Source of the DNA: Microbacterium sp. 10M-3C3
GTDB lineage: Bacteria; Actinomycetota; Actinomycetes; Actinomycetales; Microbacteriaceae
Length of the DNA: 64,000 nt
Direction: 5' to 3'
NCBI RefSeq assembly: GCF_003931875.1
Contig: NZ_CP034245.1
Span: forward strand, 558,001-622,000
The position numbers and the translations under genes were made by a program. This document shows positions 8,278 to 16,362 of this stretch, in pieces. The first letter of the stretch is position 1, and every line of letters starts with the position of its first letter. The notes under the pieces were generated by a model. That model had not been told where the DNA came from, did not search any database, and saw only the letters and a list, made by a program, of their open reading frames with translations.

Positions 8278-8306
8278 TTGACGGAACGGCGGCAGGCGCT
8301 CATAGT
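8278..8306 (+). promoter_or_regulatory. Promoter TTGACG-N17-CATAGT
   Basis: A -35 (8278-8283) and -10 (8301-8306) at the ideal 17-base distance. The predicted start is about 8313, directly before ATG 8316, giving a nearly leaderless message. The -10 and spacing are the same as in the promoters at 13552 and 13946. Confidence 0.6.
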
Positions 8307-8315
8307 ACGGAGCAC

Positions 8316-8531
8316 ATGAAGAAGAAGATCCTCAGTGTCGCACTTGGAATCGTCACGCTTGCGGCCGCGGCTCTGACTATCGTGTGCTTCGCGAATGGCG
8401 ACACCGTCAATGGGGTGGCCATGGCCGGCGCTTCGATTTTCCTCGCGATCGCGACGCTCGCAGCAGCACGCGGCGGGATTGCCGCCGTGGTGAGATCAGT
8501 GCACGACGGGACACCTCCTGGCCTTCGCTGA
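8316..8531 (+). CDS. Small two-pass membrane protein
   Basis: A 71-residue protein beginning MKKKILSVALGIV, with hydrophobic segments at about residues 5-25 and 33-52 and a basic C-terminal tail. GGAG lies a few bases before the ATG. No family recognised. It is expressed from a promoter of the same design as those of the single-pass proteins at 13590 and 14002, so the three may belong to one regulon. Confidence 0.55.
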   Translation: MKKKILSVALGIVTLAAAALTIVCFANGDTVNGVAMAGASIFLAIATLAAARGGIAAVVRSVHDGTPPGLR

Positions 8532-8636
8532 TTCCGAGCGGTTCCACGCCTTCGCCATCGGGGCTTCTTGCGACTGCCTTCTCGCCCGACGCTTCTACAA
8601 GGGGCCGATGTCCGGAGTCTGCGGCAGTCTTGGCGC

Positions 8637-9389
8637 ATGACCGAACTCGCCTACATGGTGCGCGAAGACTGGGCGCAGCATGGCACCACGATGATCCCCC
8701 AGAGCGCTGTGATCCGCGGCTGGCTCGGCGATGCTCCGTATGTCTTCGCCACGTGGGATATGAAGAAGTACCAGTCGTCCAACAGTGCCGACCGCGAGTT
8801 CGTGCAGTACCTCACGCCGGCGAGTGCTGATCGGCGCATAGTCAACCTCAGCGAGCTGCGGGCGCTGACGGATGGGGACCGCCGCCTCACGGCGCCGCTC
8901 GTCGTGCTGCACCCGTACAAGGACGCGGACTGCGATCTCGTCCGAGTGGCCTTCGAAGCGAACGCCGTCGACCGCATGTTCGTGATCGTCTGGTCGCCCC
9001 GCGACACCATCCGCACCTGGCTCGACGGCGTTGGCGCGAGCAACCTGCACCCCACCGCGGCGGCCATCGCGCCGGATGCCGCGCAGGTCGAAGCGGCGCG
9101 CTGCTGGGTCTCAGAACAGTACAACGGGCTCGGGTCAGGCAACGGCAAGGCATCAGTCGTGCAGCTCCTGCGCGTCTTCACCGAAGCGGGGTATCCGCTT
9201 GACGTTGACACCTGGCTTGCGGCGTACTTTGCCGCGGGCGGAGAGTTCCGCCACGCCGAGGCCATTGAGAAGTTCATCAAGGAGATGCAGCGAGGCGTCC
9301 AACACCGCATCCAGGAGCGCTATCGCCCCGAAATCTTGAGCGTCCTGCGGGAGCGGGCAGTCGAGCGCGAATCGGCAGAGGATGAATAG
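8637..9389 (+). CDS. Hypothetical protein
   Basis: The frame opens at 8568, but the first convincing residues are MTELAYMVREDWAQHG from ATG 8637 (about 250 residues); no start has a good ribosome binding site. The N-terminal half looks like a mixed alpha/beta domain (VIRGWLGDAPYVFATWDM, LVVLHPYKDADCD, RMFVIVWSPRDT); the C-terminal half is helical and highly charged. No motif or family recognised. It is about 50 bases upstream of the second GIY-YIG gene on the same strand, so the two may be co-expressed. Confidence 0.55.
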   Translation: MTELAYMVREDWAQHGTTMIPQSAVIRGWLGDAPYVFATWDMKKYQSSNSADREFVQYLTPASADRRIVNLSELRALTDGDRRLTAPLVVLHPYKDADCDLVRVAFEANAVDRMFVIVWSPRDTIRTWLDGVGASNLHPTAAAIAPDAAQVEAARCWVSEQYNGLGSGNGKASVVQLLRVFTEAGYPLDVDTWLAAYFAAGGEFRHAEAIEKFIKEMQRGVQHRIQERYRPEILSVLRERAVERESAEDE

Positions 9390-9442
9390 CCGCACCTGGG
9401 AGCGAGCATCTCTGAACCTCGGCAAACCACGATGATGAACAC

Positions 9443-10255
9443 ATGGCACTGACGCTCGGCCCGCTCCTGATCGACGCAGGCATAGACCCCGCACAGGCAC
9501 TTGTGATTCGTCACGCGTTCGCACAGGAATCCCAAGAGAGCGGCCTCATAGGTCTGCACGCCGACTCAACGCACGCGGAGATTCTGGAGTACACAGCGCG
9601 CCAGTCCACAGACACCCGCCGCTTTCCCGCCACGCCCCCAGCCACATGGGTCGTGTTCATCCGGGAGGGTGGCGACCAAGCCCGCCTGTGGGCGGTGGTA
9701 GAGAATCGCGGCGAGGTCGTCAACAACGGCATCATCCGCACGTTTGACATCGTCGAGAGCGAGCACATGGCCGACCTGCGCGGGCGTCTGGTCGTGGGCT
9801 GGCGGTCACCGCGCACGTGGAAAATGAACGCCACGACTGCGGCGAGCTACTCGGTGGTAGGGATCGCGGACGCCGAACCGATTCCGTTCCCCGGGTTCGA
9901 CCGACTCGTGCTGAACTACCCCCAGCTCCAAGCCGTCATGCGCGAGCACCGCTACGCCTCATGGCGCACGGCGCTGTCCTCGGTCTTCGGGATCTACCTC
10001 ATCACCGATACCCGAGACGGTCGGCACTACGTCGGGAAGGCAGACGGCGAGGAGAGCATCCGGCAGCGCTGGCACGCCTACGCGACCAACGGGCACGGCG
10101 GCAACGTGGAGCTGAAGACGGTTGATCCCCGCAGCTTCCGCTTCTCGCTACTTCGAGTCTTTGACCCCTCGACCCCCAAGGCAGATATCAACGCGGCGGA
10201 GGGGCACTTCAAGGTTGCGCTCGACTCGGTTCGACACGGGCTGAACCGGAACTGA
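9443..10255 (+). CDS. GIY-YIG nuclease family protein with N-terminal domain
   Basis: A 270-residue protein with a clear C-terminal GIY-YIG domain: GIY at 183-185, YVG at 196-198, catalytic Arg in RQRWHAY (about 209), metal-binding Glu in NAAEGHF (253) and Asn near the end (HGLN, 268). Residues 1-170 form a separate domain (with WVVFIREGGDQARLWAVVEN) that probably recognises the target. Many actinobacterial elements carry this arrangement and the protein is usually annotated only as GIY-YIG nuclease family. It is not a paralogue of the 5559 gene outside the core motif. Confidence 0.75.
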   Translation: MALTLGPLLIDAGIDPAQALVIRHAFAQESQESGLIGLHADSTHAEILEYTARQSTDTRRFPATPPATWVVFIREGGDQARLWAVVENRGEVVNNGIIRTFDIVESEHMADLRGRLVVGWRSPRTWKMNATTAASYSVVGIADAEPIPFPGFDRLVLNYPQLQAVMREHRYASWRTALSSVFGIYLITDTRDGRHYVGKADGEESIRQRWHAYATNGHGGNVELKTVDPRSFRFSLLRVFDPSTPKADINAAEGHFKVALDSVRHGLNRN

Positions 10256-10319
10256 ACGCCGCCGCGCGATCAGTGCCTGCCGGAACTGCGCGGATGAATA
10301 TCAGTTCAGAAGGGAAAAG

Positions 10320-10391
10320 TGCCCCTGGAGAGATTCGAACTCCCGACCCGCTCCTTAGGACGGAGTGGCTCTTCCACTGAGCTACAGAGGC
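10320..10391 (-). tRNA. tRNA-Arg (anticodon CCT)
   Basis: A complete cloverleaf on the minus strand: 7-bp acceptor stem GCCTCTG/CAGGGGC, D arm, anticodon loop GTCCTAA giving CCT (reads AGG), and T arm with GTTCGAAT-type loop. The top pair of the anticodon stem is an A-C mismatch. CCA is not encoded. A T-rich run follows below 10,320. A tRNA for a codon rare in high-GC actinobacteria is carried inside the mobile element. Confidence 0.85.
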
Positions 10392-10453
10392 ACGCGCTAC
10401 AAGCGTAGCGTGCCGGGCGGATGGCGCTCCGGGGCAGAGAAGCAGGACTCGAA

Positions 10454-11251
10454 TCAACTCGGCGAGTAGCCGCGGTGCGTGTTCGTCGCGATGAAGCTCA
10501 TCAGAGATTCGCGCTGGATGTACTTCCTCGAGCCCATCTTCGTGTACTCGATGTCGCCCCGGTTGGTCAGCTCATAGAGCGCTGAGTAGGGAATGCCCAG
10601 CGCCGCTGCCGCGTCCTTCAAGCTGAGCAGCATCGGGCCGGATTCGGAGAGCTTGCTGGGGTGGATCACCGTCGTCTGTTCCGCCTCGATGATCTCCACC
10701 TCCGATGCCTTCGTCTCCCAATTGCCGAAGTAGCTGTAGGGCTTGGCGAACTCCTCCTGGACTTTGCGGGCGGCGTCTTCCTCGTCGGTGGCGCGCACCC
10801 ACTTCTCAGCGACCTGGACGCGCGTGACCACGACCTTGTATCTCATGTGCGTCTCCTGCTTGTTGACCTGCCTGACGGGGAACTTCTTGGGCGTCGGCTT
10901 CGGACGCGGCATTCGTTTGAGCGCTCGACCCAGCGCGCCCGCTTCCACGTTCGCGGAGCCTTGCTCGACGAGCACCTGCTGCGTGGGACGTGCCAGGCGC
11001 TCACGCTCCCGGCGGTCTTCGTCGGTGGCCTCGGGCCACACGCGGCCGCGCTCCGTCGGGACGGCACGCCACGACTTCCCGTGGCCGCTGATCTCGACCA
11101 GCCCGCGGTTCTTCAGGGCGCGGGCCGAGACGCGGTGACTGAACTCATCGTCCGGGTAGACACCAGGCGGACAGCCGTCGACGATCCACTGCAGGATTAC
11201 CTGTTGACCGGGGTTGAGCTGGATGCGGCTGCGGTCCTGTGCGTCCGTCAT
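10454..11251 (-). CDS. Excisionase/MerR-type helix-turn-helix protein
   Basis: A 265-residue frame. Residues 10-75 look like a winged-helix domain. The C-terminal 60 residues (LLSLKDAAAALGIPYSALYE, then MGSRKYIQRESLMSFI) are a typical HTH_17 excisionase-type domain. An internal ATG at 10846 has AGGAG five to six bases upstream, so a 130-residue short form may be made instead of or besides the full protein. Excisionase-type proteins direct recombination or regulate nearby genes; here the integrase is 20 kb away, so a regulatory role is equally likely. Confidence 0.6.
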   Translation of the reverse strand: MTDAQDRSRIQLNPGQQVILQWIVDGCPPGVYPDDEFSHRVSARALKNRGLVEISGHGKSWRAVPTERGRVWPEATDEDRRERERLARPTQQVLVEQGSANVEAGALGRALKRMPRPKPTPKKFPVRQVNKQETHMRYKVVVTRVQVAEKWVRATDEEDAARKVQEEFAKPYSYFGNWETKASEVEIIEAEQTTVIHPSKLSESGPMLLSLKDAAAALGIPYSALYELTNRGDIEYTKMGSRKYIQRESLMSFIATNTHRGYSPS

Positions 11252-11356
11252 TCCCGCGGCTCCATGAGTCCAGTGTCTCCTTGTTTGAACGACCCGCCCC
11301 GAGATCTCACGGAGTGTTCACTGGCCCCATACGCAGTGTTCGCGCACCGTGGAGAG

Positions 11357-12493
11357 ATGAGCGCAAAGATGACCGACGACACCCCGCAGATCTTCGAACA
11401 CGAAGGACTGCGCTGGAAGCGACTCCCGGGCGGCACCTCCACTTTCGAGGAGTTCGTCGCCGCAGGCGCCCAGTGGATGGAGATCTTCCACGAGACGCAG
11501 TGGAACCCGTGGCGAAAGAAGGAGCTCCAGCCCGCTGCCGACCGCGCCCGTACGGTGCGTGATGAGTGGACACGTGCCGAGCCCGGCCACCGGATGATGA
11601 CGGAGGAAGAGGTCTCCGCCTGGATGGTGGAGATGGACCGCGAGCGAGACGCCCGACGCGCCGCCGACGAAACCCGCTGGGAGCGCGACAGGGCGCACTA
11701 CTCGGAGCAGCGCGAGCATGCTCGCTACGCACTGCTCGAGCGGGAAGCGGCCCGCGCCCATCTCGAAGGTGAGCTTGAAGGGCTCCGCTCGGGCGCGGTC
11801 TTCCCGGGCATGCCGGCGGACGTGCGCGCCAAGCGCGTCGCTGGGCTCGAGACGGAGCGTGGTCGCAATGAAGCGGAGGTATCGAAGCTGGCGGAGGCAG
11901 TGGGCGACCCGGAGATGGTCGTTGACGTGCATGGCAGGCTCCCCCGCGACCGACGACCACTAAAGCTGGTCGGCTACGACTGCGACCGTCGATTCCGCGT
12001 CGAAGAGCTGCAGGCGTCCGTCGCCGAAGCACGCGACAGCCTCGCTGCCGAGAACGACCGCACGAAGAAGTCAGCGCTGCAGGCATCGCTGGCTGGCATG
12101 GAGCGCGAGCTCAAGGCGCTGCTCGCCGTACCACGGCTCACTGCCGACGACATGTGCGCGGACTGCGACACCCCACTGGCCCAACACCTCGGAAGCGGGA
12201 GTGAGGCGCGAGGGTGCCCGAACTGGCCGATGCGGGCCGCGCGGATGAAACAGGCTTGGGAGAATGTCCGGCGCATCCTCGAGCACGCGAAGCCCGCGGA
12301 GTCCACGCCACCGAAGCCCGAGCCGCTGGCGACGCTCCCGGGCAGCCTCGGGATCGGGGAGGTCATCGAGCGGCTCAAGGAGTTGCAGGAGAAGCACCCG
12401 GACGCGGTGGTGAAGCGGGGCCGCGCGAACCGATGGGAGCTTTGGCCTGCGGAGAAGGAGCAGGGCGGATCGGCTGAGCAGCCGTCGCCGTGA
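11357..12493 (+). CDS. Coiled-coil protein with Cys motif
   Basis: A 378-residue protein starting MSAKMTDDTPQIFEHEG. Residues about 80-150 and 200-260 are long charged coiled coils rich in Glu, Arg and Ala. A DMCADCDTPLAQH...GCPNW segment near residue 280 could bind metal. The C-terminus after residue 325 (IGEVIERLKELQEKHPDAVV) is helical. No known family. It is divergent from the excisionase-like gene and convergent with the HIRAN gene, their ends being only a few bases apart. Confidence 0.6.
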   Translation: MSAKMTDDTPQIFEHEGLRWKRLPGGTSTFEEFVAAGAQWMEIFHETQWNPWRKKELQPAADRARTVRDEWTRAEPGHRMMTEEEVSAWMVEMDRERDARRAADETRWERDRAHYSEQREHARYALLEREAARAHLEGELEGLRSGAVFPGMPADVRAKRVAGLETERGRNEAEVSKLAEAVGDPEMVVDVHGRLPRDRRPLKLVGYDCDRRFRVEELQASVAEARDSLAAENDRTKKSALQASLAGMERELKALLAVPRLTADDMCADCDTPLAQHLGSGSEARGCPNWPMRAARMKQAWENVRRILEHAKPAESTPPKPEPLATLPGSLGIGEVIERLKELQEKHPDAVVKRGRANRWELWPAEKEQGGSAEQPSP

Positions 12494-12496
12494 CCG

Positions 12497-13384
12497 TTAC
12501 GCGATGAGCTTGCTGAGACGTTCGCCGATCCGACTGCCGTCGCGGCGCTCTGGCGGACAGGCGGCGAACCAGCGCTCGAGCACGGCGATCTCTTTATCGC
12601 GTTGCCCGAGCTTGCGGTGGATGATCGCGGCCTGCTCGGTATACCAAGGAGCAGGTTCACGCCCCTCGCGGTTGGCTTCCGCGCCTTCGATCGCGGCGTA
12701 GCAGAGCACCAGTGCGTCATCCAAGCGTCCCTCGCGCTTGAGCTGCTTGATCGGCTCGACGAGCTGGAGGTAGTGGACGCCGTTCACCATGCCCTGCACG
12801 AACGAGTCTGCACGCGCACCGCCGCCGGCCAGCGCGTCTGCGACCATCTGGTCGATGCTCTGCTGGTGCGCGGCAACCTTTGCGCCCGAAGACAGCGGTG
12901 GCCGGTTTGTCTCGGACCACTGCCACTGCGCCGGTCCGTCCGCAAGCCAGGCCCACGCCTCGGCGCGCAGACCCTTCGGCAGCACCTCGGTGAAGATCTG
13001 CACCTGCACAGCGCGTGCGCCGCTCGTCGAGAGGTCGACGAGCATCGCGAGGTAGCCGGGGAGGTACCCGATCTTCTCCCCCTCGACGTGCACGGCAACC
13101 GCGTGTGGATCCGCTTGATTGTCGGGCTCGCGCTGCAAGGTGCCGGACGTCTCGATATAGCCACCCGCTCCAGCTCCGCTGCGCTCGGCGAGACGGGTGA
13201 TGGCGTCCTTCGCAAAGGTCGTTGTGCCGGTGAGTTTCACCAGATCCTGCGCGCCGCCGAGTGAATAGGTCACCTCGACGCGCAGCTTTGGGCGAGCGGG
13301 CGCGCCTCGCTCTGATGGTTGTGTCGTGGCGACCGTGGTTGTCGTGACGTCCGGCTTGCCGAACAATCTGCTGAGGAACCCCAT
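12497..13384 (-). CDS. HIRAN-domain protein with TPR-like C-terminus
   Basis: A 295-residue protein. Residues about 74-115 (LQREPDNQADPHAVAVHVEG and KIGYLPGYLA) match the HIRAN domain, known from HLTF/Rad5 to bind 3' DNA ends and found alone in bacteria and phages. The C-terminal 100 residues, with RLDDALVLCYAAIE and REPAPWYTEQAAIIHRKLGQ, look like TPR repeats. It likely senses DNA ends or stalled replication in the element's life cycle; that is inference. Confidence 0.7.
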   Translation of the reverse strand: MGFLSRLFGKPDVTTTTVATTQPSERGAPARPKLRVEVTYSLGGAQDLVKLTGTTTFAKDAITRLAERSGAGAGGYIETSGTLQREPDNQADPHAVAVHVEGEKIGYLPGYLAMLVDLSTSGARAVQVQIFTEVLPKGLRAEAWAWLADGPAQWQWSETNRPPLSSGAKVAAHQQSIDQMVADALAGGGARADSFVQGMVNGVHYLQLVEPIKQLKREGRLDDALVLCYAAIEGAEANREGREPAPWYTEQAAIIHRKLGQRDKEIAVLERWFAACPPERRDGSRIGERLSKLIA

Positions 13385-13551
13385 GGGCTGAATCTATCCA
13401 GCCCGGCAGCTGCGGCAGTGTCCGCGCCGCTGCGCACCAGCAGATTGTCGTCTGACTCCTCGCGGACGCTCCGCTGGCGCAGTGGCAAACGCCTCGCTTC
13501 ATCTCGCTCACGAGCTTGGCGATGGCGACAAAGCGTTGTGATTTCTACTGC

Positions 13552-13580
13552 TTGTCAGGACGGGCGGGAGCGCGCATAGT
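13552..13580 (+). promoter_or_regulatory. Promoter TTGTCA-N17-CATAGT
   Basis: -35 at 13552-13557 and -10 at 13575-13580 with 17 bases between. The predicted start lies next to ATG 13590, so the transcript would be nearly leaderless. Same hexamers and flanks (CTTGTCAGGA) as at 13946. Confidence 0.6.
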
Positions 13581-13589
13581 GCGGGGTAT

Positions 13590-13856
13590 ATGGATGACAC
13601 CGCCAGCCCCTCCCGCACTGCGCGCGACACCTCAGAGCCCACTCCCGAACCGCGCTTCGAAGCAACCATGAAGACTGAGATCCTCGGATTCAGTGAGCCT
13701 GTCGGTCCGGAAGTAGAGCCCGACACCCATGGCGGTACGGCGGAGGCGCGGCCCCGATCCACGCGCAGCATTGAGATCATTGGCTATCTGCTGGTGGCAC
13801 TCGGCGTCTTCATCGCGGGAGCCGCGGGAATCTGGTTCGTCGCCGTGCAACCCTAG
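13590..13856 (+). CDS. Single-pass membrane protein, Pro/Glu-rich N-terminus
   Basis: An 88-residue protein: about 60 polar residues followed by one membrane helix near the C-terminus (IIGYLLVALGVFIAGAAGIW) and a short end, a C-tail-anchored layout. It is the first gene of a four-gene run on the plus strand that ends with the SGNH hydrolase. No family recognised. Confidence 0.5.
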   Translation: MDDTASPSRTARDTSEPTPEPRFEATMKTEILGFSEPVGPEVEPDTHGGTAEARPRSTRSIEIIGYLLVALGVFIAGAAGIWFVAVQP

Positions 13857-13945
13857 CGCTCCGTGCCGCTCGTCGCGTCCCCCGGCAAGCGGCCATCCCG
13901 AAGTTTTCCCCAGCCCGTGATGCGTTTTCTACAACGCCCTACGAC

Positions 13946-13974
13946 TTGTCAGGATCGCGCTCGTGCTTCATAGT
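13946..13974 (+). promoter_or_regulatory. Promoter TTGTCA-N17-CATAGT
   Basis: -35 at 13946-13951 and -10 at 13969-13974, 17 bases apart, identical in both hexamers to the promoter at 13552. It should drive the three-gene surface cluster starting at 14002. Confidence 0.6.
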
Positions 13975-14001
13975 CAGGCGCGTAAACAGGAAACAAACAC
14001 C

Positions 14002-14208
14002 ATGAGCACGAGTTTTAGGGAGAGCATCGACCGACTTCTGAACACCGAGATGGACCGGATGGAGTTCCTCAAGGTCTGCGGCGTAGGTATCCTCGCCGCG
14101 ATAGGCGTTAGCGGAGTACTCAAAGCACTCGCGGGCGCACAACCAAAGAAGCCGACGGCGCCCACGCAGGGGCCGGGCGCGTACGGGGGTAAACCCTTCG
14201 GTGGGTAA
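14002..14208 (+). CDS. Small membrane protein with Gly/Tyr tail
   Basis: A 68-residue protein starting MSTSFRESIDRLLNTEMDRM, then a membrane helix (VCGVGILAAIGVSGVLKAL) and a tail GPGAYGGKPFGG. The layout of charged helix, membrane helix and YGG tail recalls small proteins that sit beside SGNH/tail-fibre-like genes in other actinobacterial and Patescibacteria genomes, but the function is unknown. It overlaps the next gene by eight bases. Confidence 0.5.
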   Translation: MSTSFRESIDRLLNTEMDRMEFLKVCGVGILAAIGVSGVLKALAGAQPKKPTAPTQGPGAYGGKPFGG

Positions 14209-14509
14209 CCTCCGGGGTACCGTCACCGCGTTCATCGCGGTCCTGACCGTCGCGGCTGCGACGCTGCTGGGGCCCCCTCCAGTCAGCGCGCAGTCCAGTT
14301 ACGGCGGCGACTCGTACGGCGCCCAGACGTACAGCGCCGAAGACGACAGTCAGGGCGAACAGGTCTTGCCTCCCAACACCGGCTTCCAGCTCGTGGTGCA
14401 AGCCGCATCCACCCAGCCGTGGCTCTTCTGGGGTTCGACTGCCGCGGTTGTCGCCGCCTCGGGCGGAGTTGCCTGGATGATCATCAAGAAACGTAAGCAG
14501 GAGAACTAA
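14201..14509 (+). CDS. Secreted protein with sortase-like anchor
   Basis: A 102-residue protein from GTG 14201. A signal peptide (residues 1-30, ending VSAQ) is followed by a Tyr/Gly-rich stretch (SSYGGDSYGAQTYS), then LPPNTGF, a hydrophobic helix and the basic end KKRKQEN. LPPNTG before a helix and basic tail resembles an LPXTG cell-wall sorting signal with one extra residue; whether a sortase accepts it is open. It is followed three bases later by the SGNH hydrolase gene and likely serves on the cell surface with it. Confidence 0.55.
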   Translation: MGNLRGTVTAFIAVLTVAAATLLGPPPVSAQSSYGGDSYGAQTYSAEDDSQGEQVLPPNTGFQLVVQAASTQPWLFWGSTAAVVAASGGVAWMIIKKRKQEN

Positions 14510-14512
14510 TGA

Positions 14513-16225
14513 ATGGCACGACTACCTAAAGTCGGCGATGACAAGGGCACCTGGGGAGGGATCCTTAACGAGTACCTCAGCCAGTCCCTCAACGACGATG
14601 GAACGCTGAAGACCGACAGTGTTGGCGCACCGCAACTGAAACCGAACTCCGTCACGGGAGCCGCCATTGCGAACGGCTCGATCTCGAACGCGAAGATCGC
14701 CGACGGCGCCGTCGGCAACGCCCAGATCTCGGATGGCGCGATCGATGAGGACCACCTGACAAGTGTCGTCAAGGACAAGCTGAACGCTGGCATGGCGGAC
14801 GGCTCGATCACCACGGCAAAGCTGGCAGACGACGCGGTTACCAACGCGAAGATCGCGGACGGCGCAGTCACGACTGCCGCACTCGCTACAGGTGCAGTCT
14901 CCGTCGCCAAGCTCCAGAACGCCGCTGCAGCCAACGGACCCGCCATCCTTGATGGAAGCGGAAAGCTTCCCCCGTCCACTATCCCGATGCAGGCCGCGGC
15001 CGACTCGGAGGAGGTGAAAGCGGCGATTGAGTCGGCGGAGGGTGTTGTCTCTCGTGTGCCAGACGAGTCGTGGACCCTTGGGTGGGAACAATCCGCCTTC
15101 ATGCGGCCGGGACGAACTGACGACCCGACTATTGCGATTGCCCAGACAATGACGACCGGCCTTAGCTCCCCGGCCACAATCGCGCCCGCAATAGTGAACA
15201 TCGGCTCCAACACGCAGAACTGGGACGGATCGTCTGACACCAAGTTCCGCTACTGGCCTGGCGTCTTCTCTACCGGCAATGGGGGATCAGGCGACCTCGC
15301 GTTGTACGGGAGTGAAAAGCCAGGCGGTGCGGCTCAGGCCGCTCGTTGGCCGCTCGTAGTCGAGTTCGTCACCGATACAGGAAATGCAGTGCTTGAACTC
15401 TTCGGATATGCACTCGGTGGTGGCGCCGCCATGAAACTTGAGGTGAACGGGCGTCTGACGGACGACGTATATTTTCGGGTTCGGTCAGGCGGCGGCCCGT
15501 GGATGGTGACCGTAACGTTCCCCGTAGCCGCGGCTCGACGCATCCGGGTTATGATGCCCGGAGACGGCGGATTCTCGGGCGTGCGAGTACCAACGGGCCA
15601 AACCATCACCAAAGCACCCGCTCCCACCCAGACAATCGCGTTTCTGGGAGATTCATGGGTGAATGGTTCGGGATCGGCCTACGGCTACCCCAACGGAGCG
15701 GGAGACCTCGACACCTTCGCGTGGCGCTACGCGCGACTGCTGGGCGGACCCTACGCAGCCATGATGCTCGCAGGGATCGGAGGCACAGGATGGACCGCCG
15801 GTACTAGTGGCGGACAGCCAGCGAACTACTCCGTTCGGGTGCCGGCGATCCTCTCCAGAAATCCTGACACGCTGGTCATCTACGGCTCGCAGAACGACTC
15901 CGACACGGACATAAGCGCTGCCGTCAGCTCGCTTCTCGCGTCGGTCACGTCGATACCGCGCGTCATCGTACTTTCAACCGCGCTCAGCGGCTACCAGAAC
16001 CAGATTGCGTCGGTGCGCGCGGCGACACTCGCGGCCGGCAGACTGTTCGTCGATCTGAAGGACTACATGTACGGCACGGGTGGTGCCAACAGTGCGAAGT
16101 ACGACGGCAACAAGGATGTTCTGCTCATGAATACAGGCGATCTTCACCCGACGCTCGACGGTCACCGGGCGCTGGCCAGTAGTGCATACCGCCGAACGAT
16201 ACGCCAACTGACGGGGAGGTTCTAA
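14513..16225 (+). CDS. SGNH/GDSL hydrolase with tail-fibre-like N-terminal repeats
   Basis: A 570-residue protein. Residues 1-30 (LPKVGDDKGTWGGILNEYLS) match the start of tail-fibre or adsorption-type proteins. Residues about 45-140 are repeats of the type NGSISNAKIADGAV. A beta-sandwich-like middle follows, and the C-terminal 200 residues are an SGNH esterase: GDSW (about 380-383), an NDSD block and DLHPTLDGH (about 543-551) with the catalytic Asp and His. There is no signal peptide. Such enzymes de-acetylate or cut esters in surface polysaccharides. It may modify the host envelope or act in cell contact during transfer. Confidence 0.7.
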   Translation: MARLPKVGDDKGTWGGILNEYLSQSLNDDGTLKTDSVGAPQLKPNSVTGAAIANGSISNAKIADGAVGNAQISDGAIDEDHLTSVVKDKLNAGMADGSITTAKLADDAVTNAKIADGAVTTAALATGAVSVAKLQNAAAANGPAILDGSGKLPPSTIPMQAAADSEEVKAAIESAEGVVSRVPDESWTLGWEQSAFMRPGRTDDPTIAIAQTMTTGLSSPATIAPAIVNIGSNTQNWDGSSDTKFRYWPGVFSTGNGGSGDLALYGSEKPGGAAQAARWPLVVEFVTDTGNAVLELFGYALGGGAAMKLEVNGRLTDDVYFRVRSGGGPWMVTVTFPVAAARRIRVMMPGDGGFSGVRVPTGQTITKAPAPTQTIAFLGDSWVNGSGSAYGYPNGAGDLDTFAWRYARLLGGPYAAMMLAGIGGTGWTAGTSGGQPANYSVRVPAILSRNPDTLVIYGSQNDSDTDISAAVSSLLASVTSIPRVIVLSTALSGYQNQIASVRAATLAAGRLFVDLKDYMYGTGGANSAKYDGNKDVLLMNTGDLHPTLDGHRALASSAYRRTIRQLTGRF

Positions 16226-16283
16226 GTCCCCCCGGTCGTGCTTGGTAGCCTCAGTCAACGCGCGACGCAACCAGCACCCATGA

Positions 16284-16334
16284 AAATCGAAGAGCCCGCC
16301 GAGCGACGAAGTCGCCCGGCGGGCTCTTCGATTT
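16284..16334. terminator. Bidirectional intrinsic terminator
   Basis: Perfect 17-bp arms AAATCGAAGAGCCCGCC (16284-16300) and GGCGGGCTCTTCGATTT (16318-16334) around a 17-base loop. A/T runs border the GC stem on both sides, so it can stop both the SGNH gene and the convergent beta-helix gene. Confidence 0.8.
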
Positions 16335-16362
16335 CGCTCGAGGCGGGCTCGAGTGGTCGTGA

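Noticed and set aside
10320..10391. Second integration site or element end at the tRNA-Arg(CCT)
   Set aside because: No integrase is next to it, genes of island character lie on both sides, and I see no repeat of its 3' end within the window.
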